A stretch of 64,000 nt of DNA from NCBI RefSeq assembly GCF_019802085.1, contig NZ_JAHVHV010000001.1:682001-746000 (forward strand), read 5' to 3'. This DNA comes from Ferrimonas balearica. Its GTDB lineage: Bacteria; Pseudomonadota; Gammaproteobacteria; Enterobacterales; Shewanellaceae. The stretch's first letter is position 1; each line of letters starts with the position of its first letter. A program made the position numbers and the translations under genes. The notes beneath the pieces are model-generated. The model ran no database searches. It saw nothing but the letters and a program-made list of their open reading frames with translations, and was not told where the DNA came from. This document shows positions 35,385-42,968 of this stretch, piece by piece.

Positions 35385-36429
35385 CCAAGGCTGTGCCCAG
35401 GCCATCACCCGTTTCGCCCTGGGTATTACGCTGGCGGTCTCCCTCAGTTGGTTGGGGGATTGGCCCCTGGCCTGGCTGACCCCGGTGGTGGCCGGGATGT
35501 TGCTGGCGCCCCCGGGACGCCCCTTTGCCCCGGCGGTGCACCGAGCGCTGCTGGGTCAGTGCCTGGGGGTGGTGCTGCTGAGCCTGGTGCTCACCGAGTG
35601 GCTGCTGCCGCGGCCGGGCCTCTATGCCTTGGCGATGGCCATGGGTTTGTTCGCGCTCTATCTTCAGGCCGAACAGGGCCAAAACCCCCTGATCACCGCC
35701 GCATCGCTGTTCGCCTGGCTGGTGATCCCCCTGATTGGCCTCGGCTCGACGGCCCACGGCTTCGAGGCCGCGCTGGGGCTCTACCTCTCTCTGGTGCTGG
35801 GGGTGGTGATTGCCGTGGTGCTCTACGCCTTTATGCCGGCCCCCGCGGGGTCGGCCATTCCCCTGACGCCCCGACCTTTAACGCCCGAGGGGCTGCGCCA
35901 TGCGGGGCTCTACACCCTTCTTGTGCTGCCCCTGTCCCTGGTCTGCTTTCTGTTTGAGCTGCACAGCGCCATCTTCCTGCTGATGATCGTGGCGATGCTG
36001 GTCCACAATCCCGGCCTGCACGCCGGTTACCCGGCGGGGCGCAACACCCTGCTGGCCAACCTGTTGGGCGGGGTGGTGGCCTTGGTGCTGCACCCGCTTC
36101 TGATGGTGTTGCCAACACCCTTGATGCTGGTGCCGCTGATCGCCTGGCTCAGCCTAGTGTGGGGGAGGGCGGCGTTCACCAGCCGGCTCGCACCATTGCT
36201 GGTGACCGCCTTTATCACCCTGCTGATCCTGCTGGGCAGCACCAGCGGCAACGCCTTTATGTCCGATGATCCCGACGTCCAGGGCCGAATGGCACTGAGG
36301 GTGCTGCAAGCGACCCTGGCCACCGCCTATCTCATCGCCGGGGCCGGACTGTTCCGCGCCCTGGGCTGGCTGCCGCCCGTCTCGGTCCCGGGCACAGCCC
36401 CCAATCGGAACGCCGCACCCGCCAGCTGA
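35374..36429 (+). CDS. DUF2955 inner-membrane protein (FUSC-like efflux partner)
   Basis: A 351-residue polytopic protein with about ten hydrophobic segments in two similar halves: residues 10-150 and 185-335. Each half begins with a pattern seen in FUSC/AaeB-like proteins (PVVAGMLLAPPGRPFAP; MIVAMLVHNPGLHAGYPAGRN). It belongs to the DUF2955 group that is normally encoded beside an HlyD protein. It is probably the inner-membrane transporter of the pair, exporting aromatic acids or similar compounds; the substrate is unknown. It starts inside the end of the upstream gene. Confidence 0.85.
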   Translation: MSIDQGCAQAITRFALGITLAVSLSWLGDWPLAWLTPVVAGMLLAPPGRPFAPAVHRALLGQCLGVVLLSLVLTEWLLPRPGLYALAMAMGLFALYLQAEQGQNPLITAASLFAWLVIPLIGLGSTAHGFEAALGLYLSLVLGVVIAVVLYAFMPAPAGSAIPLTPRPLTPEGLRHAGLYTLLVLPLSLVCFLFELHSAIFLLMIVAMLVHNPGLHAGYPAGRNTLLANLLGGVVALVLHPLLMVLPTPLMLVPLIAWLSLVWGRAAFTSRLAPLLVTAFITLLILLGSTSGNAFMSDDPDVQGRMALRVLQATLATAYLIAGAGLFRALGWLPPVSVPGTAPNRNAAPAS

Positions 36430-36448
36430 GGCGAGCCTGGCCGGTGAC

Positions 36449-36505
36449 TTGATGGATTTCGTCCGTCAAAAGGGATTCATGGAATGGGAAAGAGGGCGGT
36501 ACAGT
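36449..36505 (+). promoter_or_regulatory. Regulatory dyad plus -10 (site D)
   Basis: TTGATGG-N7-CCGTCAA at 36449-36469, GATT at the fixed place, TACAGT at 36500-36505, 30 bp after the dyad. No large gene follows; a 30-codon frame starts 26 bp beyond the -10. Confidence 0.7.
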
Positions 36506-36530
36506 GTGTCCTATCGAAAGGCGGGGCGTC

Positions 36531-36623
36531 ATGAGTTCTCTGGATGCGGACTTTGCCCTTGGCCCTTCGACGGTGAGCCGGCACGCCGGCCCCACCACTC
36601 ATCAACCTGTGTGTATCGCGTGA
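36531..36623 (+). CDS. Putative 30-residue small protein
   Basis: An ATG-initiated frame (MSSLDADFALGPSTVSRHAG, ten more residues) preceded by AAAGGCGGGG and placed 26 bp after the site D -10. That spacing matches the leaders of sites B, C and F. It has no signal peptide or membrane segment. The stop lies in a hairpin at 36618-36645. It may be a true small protein, the 5' remnant of a lost gene, or an accidental frame on a small RNA. Confidence 0.35.
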   Translation: MSSLDADFALGPSTVSRHAGPTTHQPVCIA

Positions 36624-36713
36624 CGCCGCCTTTGGGGGCGCCACGCATCGAGAGGCATCTAAGGCCAGCTCACACCTTTGCTGACCGGATTTTGCCTAGC
36701 CGCCTTGGCGACT

Positions 36714-36795
36714 CAGGCCGAAAAGACAACGCACCCTTGGGAGAATGTTAGGCTCTCCTGTGCGTTTGCTGTTTCGGCCTGGGTTTCTTTTTTTC
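36714..36795 (+). terminator. Long nested hairpin with T-run
   Basis: CAGGCCGAAA pairs with TTTCGGCCTG (36714-36723 with 36772-36781). Inside it ACGCA pairs with TGCGT and GGAGA with TCTCC. A T-rich tail (36784-36795) follows. It would end a transcript of about 285 nt from site D. Confidence 0.6.
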
Positions 36796-37416
36796 TCTCC
36801 TCTTTATCCTCTCTAAGCCGCCAGTGTGTGTGGCTGTAAATTGTGATTTCCCCTTCGCGATTCCCGTTTCGCTCCGCCCCTTTACCCAAGCCCTGTGACT
36901 TATCTGTCGTCTGCATTTTATGGCCACAAAGAGGGCCAGAGTACGCGGTGTTTTTTTCATTAGGCAGACAAGTAATTATCCGTTTGTTTGGGGCTAAACG
37001 CGGTGTTTTTACGCCATTACAAGGCCTTTTTTACGCGGCCTTGAGCTCACCACTCCTAATAAACGCATTAAAAACAATACATTGACTGGATATTTCCTTG
37101 TCACACTATACGAGGACTTGGTCCGTCAATTGAGATTACTGGCCATGAGAAATCGGGTTTAAAGTTCACGCCATCGAAGACAAGAGGTCGACAGGCGGTG
37201 CGTTGAGCGCGCCTCGTTTTGCCCCGACTCTGTCTTGATGTCGTTTTTAAGGGGATGGGATACCCATTGAGGCAAGGAACGGATTGGCCACAGAGGCCAT
37301 GCCCGCCAAACCAATTTCGCAGTGAATGGATAAGGCCCTCGGTAATAACAACACACACCGAGCAAAGGGCGACATTCAATTGATTAACCAGACGTACTCA
37401 ATGGCGTGTAGACATT
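36796..37416. other. Long upstream region of aspT
   Basis: About 620 bp with no convincing gene. A 42-codon frame at 37255-37383 starts too close to its GGGG and has no family features. The region carries site E and a very AT-rich stretch (37060-37100), which fits a complex promoter for the aspT-asdA genes. Confidence 0.45.
37109..37165 (+). promoter_or_regulatory. Regulatory dyad plus -10 (site E)
   Basis: TACGAGG-N7-CCGTCAA at 37109-37129, GATT at the fixed place, and TAAAGT at 37160-37165, 30 bp after the dyad. The left half is degenerate. The next gene is aspT, 252 bp downstream. Confidence 0.5.
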
Positions 37417-39132
37417 ATGAGTTTGCTTGAAAGTATTTTTACCTCGTCACCCTTCGTGGCGCTCTTTATTACCCTTGCCCTGGGTTACCTGGTGGGCAAG
37501 ATCACCATCGGACGCTTTGTCCTGGGCGGCGTGGCCGGCACCTTGCTGGTCGGCGTGATGATCGGCCAGTTCGGCGTTGAGATCGACGCCGGTGTGAAGA
37601 GCATCTTCTTCGCCCTGTTCATCTACGCGGTCGGTTTTGCCGGTGGCCCGCAGTTCTTCTCCGCACTGAACCGCCGCACCGTCAACGTGCTGCTGTCCGC
37701 GGTGGCGGTCACCGTCTTCGGTCTGCTGACCGTACTGGCCTTTGCCTACTGGTTCGACTTGGACCGCGGCACCGCCGCTGGCCTGGCCGCTGGGGGCCTG
37801 ACCCAGTCCGCCATCATCGGCACCGCCGGTGATGCCATCGGCAAACTGGCCGGGGTCTCCGAGGAAGCCAAGCACCTGATGCAGACCAACGTGGCCGTGG
37901 GCTACGCGGTGACCTACATCTTCGGCTCCCTGGGCCCCATCCTGATGGTCTCCATCATCCCCGCCATGATGGGCTGGGACCTGCGCAAAGAGGCCCTCAA
38001 GCTGGCCGAAGCCAACAGCGACGGCAAGCCAGAGCTGAACGAGGGGGAGTTCAATGCCCTGACTCAGCTGGCCGCCCGTGCCTACAAGGTCAACGGTGAC
38101 AGCGCCGTGTTGGGCCACTCCCTGGCCGAGGTAAACCAGGCCCTGATCGATCTCTCCATCCAGCTGATTGAGCGCGATGGTCAGGCACTGGAGCGCGACG
38201 ACGAAGCCAAGATCACCCTCCAGGCTGGCGACATCCTGGTGGTGACCGGTCGCCGCAAAGCGGTTCAGCGCTACCAGGTCTACCTGGGTGAGGAAGTGGA
38301 AGTGGACGATGACCTGGTGCTGGTGGAGGAGAGCCGCAAGGTGATCGCCAACCAACCGCACCTGATCGGCAAGTCCCTGGCGCAGATCTCAGCACAGACC
38401 AACCGCGACATGACCCGTGGCGTCTACCTGACCGACTTCATCCGCGGCGGTAAGTCCATCGAGATCACCCCGGATCTGGTGGTGCGCAAGAACGACGTGA
38501 TGCAGTTCGCCGGCTCGCCCAAAGACATAAACCGCATCGAGAATAACGTCGGTCGACGCCTGGGCAGCAGCACCGCCACCGATTTCATCTTCTTCGGTGC
38601 CGGCATGGCCCTGGGCCTGGTGTTTGGCCTCATCAACTTCAAGATCGCCGGGATCCCGGTGACCATCGGCTCCGGCGCCGGCTGTCTGGCCTCCGGTCTG
38701 CTGATGGGCTGGCTGCGCAGCCGCAACCCCAACGTGGCCGCGTTCCCGGTGGGCGCCTCCAACTTCATCCGTGACCTGGGTCTGGCGGTGTTCGTTGGTG
38801 TGGTGGGCCTGCAGGCCGGCCCCGGTGCCCTGGCGGCCATTAAGGAGCATGGCATGAGCCTGCTGCTGATGGGGGTCGCGGTGACCATGATCCCGCAGTT
38901 CCTGGGCTTCTTCTTCTCCTACTACGTGCTGGGGATCAAGAACCCGGTGGAAGCCCTGGGCTGTCTGATCGGCGGACGCAGCGCCAACCCGGGCTTTGCC
39001 GCCCTGCTGGAGAAGACCGGGAACGCCACCCCGACCTTCACCTTTACCGTGACCTACGCGGTGGCCAATGTGCTGCTGACCCTCTGGGGTCCCATCATCG
39101 TCGGCCTGATCACCCTGAACGTGGCCCTGTAA
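37417..39132 (+). CDS. aspT: Aspartate:alanine antiporter
   Basis: A 571-residue AAE-family transporter. Two bundles of membrane segments (about residues 10-180 and 385-570) flank a cytosolic part with two RCK_C/TrkA_C domains, near residues 218-290 (AVLGHSLAEVNQALIDLSIQ) and 300-385 (LIGKSLAQISAQTNRDMT). AspT takes up aspartate and releases alanine; with aspartate decarboxylase inside, the exchange produces proton-motive force and raises internal pH. The decarboxylase gene lies 113 bp downstream. The start ATG at 37417 fits the family. Confidence 0.95.
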   Translation: MSLLESIFTSSPFVALFITLALGYLVGKITIGRFVLGGVAGTLLVGVMIGQFGVEIDAGVKSIFFALFIYAVGFAGGPQFFSALNRRTVNVLLSAVAVTVFGLLTVLAFAYWFDLDRGTAAGLAAGGLTQSAIIGTAGDAIGKLAGVSEEAKHLMQTNVAVGYAVTYIFGSLGPILMVSIIPAMMGWDLRKEALKLAEANSDGKPELNEGEFNALTQLAARAYKVNGDSAVLGHSLAEVNQALIDLSIQLIERDGQALERDDEAKITLQAGDILVVTGRRKAVQRYQVYLGEEVEVDDDLVLVEESRKVIANQPHLIGKSLAQISAQTNRDMTRGVYLTDFIRGGKSIEITPDLVVRKNDVMQFAGSPKDINRIENNVGRRLGSSTATDFIFFGAGMALGLVFGLINFKIAGIPVTIGSGAGCLASGLLMGWLRSRNPNVAAFPVGASNFIRDLGLAVFVGVVGLQAGPGALAAIKEHGMSLLLMGVAVTMIPQFLGFFFSYYVLGIKNPVEALGCLIGGRSANPGFAALLEKTGNATPTFTFTVTYAVANVLLTLWGPIIVGLITLNVAL

Positions 39133-39245
39133 GCCAACCGAATTTTTCCCCTAGGGCCGTGCCCCCGGGCCAGCGCAACGCGCGCCTGGCCGGGGTCGGT
39201 GCGGCCAAACACTGACTTTTTGATTCACTGAAACTGGTAACTGTT

Positions 39246-40838
39246 ATGAAAAACATCGATTTTGCCCAACTGGCTGACCTGAGCCCCTTCGAACTGAAAG
39301 ACACCCTGATTGAGCTGGCCCAGGCCCAGCCGGACCGTCCCCTGCTGGACGCCGGCCGCGGCAACCCCAACTTCCTGGCCGTGGCCCCCCGTCGCGCCTT
39401 CCTGCGCCTGGGCGATTTCGCCATGGAGGAAGCGGAGCGCGCCTACTCCTACCTGGACGCCGGCTTTGGCGGCATTCCGGACACCAACGGCATCGTGGGC
39501 CGCTTCGACACCTTCGTCACTGAGCAGGGCCAGCATGAGGGCGTGCGCTTCCTGCAGCGTGCGGTCAGCTACGCCAAGGACCGTCTGGGCATCGAAAAGG
39601 CCGAGTTTCTGAGTGAGCTGGTCAACGCCTTTTTGGGCTGCAACTACCCGGTACCGCCGCGCATGCTGACCCACCTGGAGACCGTGGTGAAGGCCTACCT
39701 GGCCGAAGAGATGTACGGTGATCTGCCCGTGGCCCACGACTTCGATGTGTTCGCCACCGAAGGCGGCACCGCGTCCATGACCTACACCTTCCAGACCATG
39801 TTCAAAAACGGTCTGCTGGAGAAGGGCGACAAGGTGGCGCTGATCACCCCGATCTTCACCCCCTACCTGGAGATCCCCGGTCTGGCCGAGTTCCAGCTGG
39901 AGGTGGTTGAGCTGCGTCTGGACGAAGAGACCTGGCAGCTGCCCCAGGAGGAGATCAACAAGCTGGCGGACACCGACATCAAACTGCTGTGCGTGGTGAA
40001 CCCCGCCAACCCGGCTTCCGTCAAAATGTCCGACGCGTGCCTGGATGCCCTGGCCGAGATGGTGAACACCCAGCGCAAGGACCTGTTTATCGTCACCGAC
40101 GACGTGTACGGCACCTTTGCGGACAACTTCGTGTCCCTGTTCGCCAAAGTGCCCTACAACACCCTGTGCGTGTACTCCTTCTCCAAGTACTTCGGTGCCA
40201 CCGGCTGGCGTCTGGGCACCATCGCGGTGCAGGAGAACAACGTGTTTGACGACACCATCGCGCGCTTCCTGGAGTCCAAGCAGCAGCGCCTGGATGAGCG
40301 TTACAAGACCCTGACTGAGAACCCGCGTGAGATCCGCTTTATCGATCGCATCGTGGCCGAAAGCCGCAGCGTGGCCCTGAACCATACCGCCGGTCTGTCC
40401 CTGCCCCAGCAGCTGCAGATGGCCCTGTTCGCCCTGGCCTGCCTGATGGACAGCAAAGGCGAGTACAAGGCCGCCTGTAAGCGCATCATCCGTGAGCGTC
40501 ACAACACCCTGTACAAGCACCTGGGTGTGGCCCTGAAGACCGACGCCAACCGCGTGGATTACTACACCCTGCTGGAGCTGGATGTGCTGGGTCGTGAGCT
40601 GTACGGTCAGGCCTTCGTCGACTGGTTCAAAGACGCCAACAAGGGCCAGGACTTCCTGTTCCGTCTGGCCGCCAACACCGGTGTGGTGCTGCTGCCGGGT
40701 AAAGGCTTCGACGTGGTTCACGGCTCCGTGCGCGTCTCCCTGGCCAACCTGACTCACCACGAGTACGAGCTGATTGGTCGTGAGACCCGCAAGGTGCTCG
40801 ACGGCTACTTCGCCGAGTTCCAGGCCAGCGCTGAATAA
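39246..40838 (+). CDS. asdA: Bifunctional aspartate transaminase / aspartate 4-decarboxylase
   Basis: A 530-residue PLP enzyme, the usual size for aspartate beta-decarboxylases. It converts aspartate to alanine and CO2, using up one proton. The PLP lysine is Lys314 in SFSKYFGATGWRLG; the N-terminal LLDAGRGNPNFLA, the TEGGTASMTYTFQTMF segment and VVNPANPASVKMSD are conserved. The product alanine leaves by AspT, encoded upstream. A strong terminator follows. The codon use and GC match the rest of the window, so recent transfer is not indicated. Confidence 0.96.
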   Translation: MKNIDFAQLADLSPFELKDTLIELAQAQPDRPLLDAGRGNPNFLAVAPRRAFLRLGDFAMEEAERAYSYLDAGFGGIPDTNGIVGRFDTFVTEQGQHEGVRFLQRAVSYAKDRLGIEKAEFLSELVNAFLGCNYPVPPRMLTHLETVVKAYLAEEMYGDLPVAHDFDVFATEGGTASMTYTFQTMFKNGLLEKGDKVALITPIFTPYLEIPGLAEFQLEVVELRLDEETWQLPQEEINKLADTDIKLLCVVNPANPASVKMSDACLDALAEMVNTQRKDLFIVTDDVYGTFADNFVSLFAKVPYNTLCVYSFSKYFGATGWRLGTIAVQENNVFDDTIARFLESKQQRLDERYKTLTENPREIRFIDRIVAESRSVALNHTAGLSLPQQLQMALFALACLMDSKGEYKAACKRIIRERHNTLYKHLGVALKTDANRVDYYTLLELDVLGRELYGQAFVDWFKDANKGQDFLFRLAANTGVVLLPGKGFDVVHGSVRVSLANLTHHEYELIGRETRKVLDGYFAEFQASAE

Positions 40839-40868
40839 CCAAAACTGATGGTTTGAGCCCAAACCTTC

Positions 40869-40897
40869 AAGCCCCGACCTCGGTCGGGGCTTTTTTG
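40869..40897 (+). terminator. Rho-independent terminator after asdA
   Basis: AAGCCCCGAC-CTC-GGTCGGGGC followed by six T. Confidence 0.92.
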
Positions 40898-41016
40898 TGC
40901 TCGGCGCTAAGTCCATAAAATCCTTTGATATGACCCTTCAGCAACCTTATTTATCCCCCGGGCCGCGGGCAGTTAGCATGGTCACACTTGACTGACGTTT
41001 GCCGAGCCGATCGCTC

Positions 41017-41781
41017 ATGCCCCCGTTACCACCCATTGGACGTTCCCTGCTTCGTGCCACCCTGACCGGCCTCGCCGTGGGCCTGTGCGGCCTGCTGTTT
41101 GTCGCCTGCGGTGGTGAGGTGGAGCAGGGCAGCGGGGGCGAGCAACTGCTGGGGCTGGGCAACGTCCTGCTGCTCAGCCTGACCCTGTTGCTGGGGGGCG
41201 AGATCGTCACCAGTACGGTGGTGGGGTCGAGGCCCAGCGCCGGGCAACGGCTGGCCCTGGTGGCGGGAAACGCAGTGGGAGTGGGGGTTGTGGCCCTGTT
41301 GGCCTGGCTGTGGGAGGCCAGCCTTTGGCAGGACGGTGCCTGGGGCGTGTCGGCCCTGGAGCGGGTGCGGGATAAGATGAATTACGGTTTCTGGGAGGCG
41401 GTGGCTCTTGGGGCCATCGGCAACCTGGGGCTCTGTCTGGCAATCTGGCTCAGCCGGCTGGTGGAAGGCCCATCACTGAAATTGATGATCCTCTTTGCGC
41501 CCCTGTGGCTGTTTCTCAATACCGGCATCGAACACTGCCTGGGCAATCTGACGGTGGGGCTGCTGGCACTGAGTGTGTCTCTGGGGGCGCCGCCAGAGTT
41601 CTGGGCCCTATCGGGGATGAGCCCGGGCAGCCTGTCGCTGGCCGTCTTTGCCCAAAGCAACCTGCTGCCGGTGACCCTGGGCAACCTGGTGGGGGGCGTG
41701 GGGGTGGTGGGGCTGGCCCATTTGTGGCTGGGCCACCACCGGGAGGGGTGTTTGCGCGTGGAGGAGTGCTCAGGCCCGTAG
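41017..41781 (+). CDS. Divergent formate/nitrite-transporter (FNT) family protein
   Basis: A 254-residue membrane protein with about six hydrophobic segments. The FNT signatures are partly kept: VALGAIGNLGLCLAIWLS, FLNTGIEHCLGNLTVG (with the pore His) and SNLLPVTLGNLVGGVGVVGLAHL near the end. The usual Cys-Asn before LVCL is replaced by Gly-Asn, and the first helix is unusual (FVACGGEVEQGSGGEQ). It should conduct small monovalent anions such as formate, nitrite or hydrosulfide. It overlaps the convergent LysR gene by 12 bp. A TTG start at 40999 is possible; neither start has a strong ribosome site. Confidence 0.75.
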   Translation: MPPLPPIGRSLLRATLTGLAVGLCGLLFVACGGEVEQGSGGEQLLGLGNVLLLSLTLLLGGEIVTSTVVGSRPSAGQRLALVAGNAVGVGVVALLAWLWEASLWQDGAWGVSALERVRDKMNYGFWEAVALGAIGNLGLCLAIWLSRLVEGPSLKLMILFAPLWLFLNTGIEHCLGNLTVGLLALSVSLGAPPEFWALSGMSPGSLSLAVFAQSNLLPVTLGNLVGGVGVVGLAHLWLGHHREGCLRVEECSGP

Positions 41782-42675
41782 CGCGCGGCGCTTCTGGATG
41801 TGCCGGGCCTCGGTCATCAGGCAGTCCCGCAGCGGGTGGTTGGCGCTGTCCGCCCGCCAGATAAAGGAGAGGCGACGCTCCATGTTGAGCTCCGGCACGT
41901 TGAGGCAGACCAGGTCCCCCTGGGCCACCGCCGCCTCCACCTCCAGCGAGGGCAGGCAGGAGAGGTAGTTGCCCTGGGCCACCAGGGCTTTGAGGATGCT
42001 CACCTGTTCGTACTCGTGGCGTACGTTGAGGCTGTCGATAAGCCCGTGCAGGGCGGCATCGAAGATCGCCCGGGTGCCGGCCCCTTGCTCCCGCAGCACC
42101 CACTTGGCCTGCTCCAGTTGGGTCAGGCTCACCCGGGGCAGCTGGGCGTAGGGGTGGTGCTTGCCGGCCACCACGGCCAGGTGGTCGTAACACCAGGTTT
42201 GCTGGGCGATGCGGGCGTCGTCGCAGCGTCCCTCGATCACCCCCAGTTGGAAGCGGTGCTTCAATACCCCCTCGATGACGTGCTCGGTGTTGGCCACGTC
42301 CACCTTCACCCGCACCTCCGGAAAGTCACTATCAATTCTACTGATAAGCTCTGGCACCAGGTGTTCTGCGCCGGTTTGACTGGCCCCCAGGCGGATCTCC
42401 CCGCTGATCAGGTGCTGGCCAGCAAATCCCAGCTCAATCTGGCGGGCCTCGCTGATGAGACCGCGGGCCTTGGGCCGCAACCAGTGGCCCCAGTGGGTCA
42501 GGATCATCCGTTTTCCCACCCGCTCAAACAGCGGCTGCCCCAGCATTTTTTCCAACTGAGACAAAGACATACTGGTAGCTGACTGGGTCAGCGCCAGCTG
42601 ATCCGCCGCCTGGCTGACGCTGCCGAGGGTGGCGATGGCATCAAAGACCATTAACTGCTTGAGTGTGTACTTCAT
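41770..42675 (-). CDS. LysR-family transcriptional regulator
   Basis: A 301-residue LTTR with HTH at residues 3-62 (LKQLMVFDAIATLGSVSQAADQLALTQSATSMSLSQLEKMLGQPLFER) and an effector domain of the CysB/YeiE-like group (IRLGASQTGAEHLVPELI...WVLREQGAGTRAIFD). It lies divergent from the FocA-CBS gene (236 bp between the LysR start and the leader ATG) and convergent with the other FNT gene, so it likely controls the channel genes; this is inference from position. The dyad TTATC-N..-GATTCATAA near 42704-42722 is weak. Confidence 0.9.
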   Translation of the reverse strand: MKYTLKQLMVFDAIATLGSVSQAADQLALTQSATSMSLSQLEKMLGQPLFERVGKRMILTHWGHWLRPKARGLISEARQIELGFAGQHLISGEIRLGASQTGAEHLVPELISRIDSDFPEVRVKVDVANTEHVIEGVLKHRFQLGVIEGRCDDARIAQQTWCYDHLAVVAGKHHPYAQLPRVSLTQLEQAKWVLREQGAGTRAIFDAALHGLIDSLNVRHEYEQVSILKALVAQGNYLSCLPSLEVEAAVAQGDLVCLNVPELNMERRLSFIWRADSANHPLRDCLMTEARHIQKRRALRA

Positions 42676-42911
42676 ATCAGGGCAACCGAAGGGTTTTATC
42701 CGCTTGAGCGTGATTCATAAGGGTAAGTGCCAAAAGATCATGCCACAAGCCGACTAAATGGCCCATTTCCCCGCTCGAAAACTGTGCGCCACGTCATCAG
42801 GAGAACTGATAAGCGTCAGCAAAATTATCAAATTTTTTTTCTTTGCCGGCCCCCGTAACGTGAATGGGGCCCGGAGCGGTTCCGGGTCTCTGTGACACAA
42901 GGAGCATTGCA

Positions 42912-42968
42912 ATGAAAAACTGGATCTGGCGCACAAAGGGCGCCCATCAGGGAGGCACCCCATGCTGA
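42912..42968 (+). CDS. Putative 18-residue leader peptide of the focA-like gene
   Basis: ATG at 42912 has AAGGAG 7-12 bases upstream and encodes MKNWIWRTKGAHQGGTPC. Its TGA overlaps the ATG of the FocA-CBS gene (ATGCTGA), and the CAGGGAGG that serves the channel lies inside its coding region. The two Trp codons near the start are notable. The arrangement suggests translational coupling. Confidence 0.5.
   Translation: MKNWIWRTKGAHQGGTPC

Noticed and set aside
37255-37383. 42-codon frame between site E and aspT
   Set aside because: The GGGG lies directly against the ATG, and the peptide has no features; kept only as a remark.
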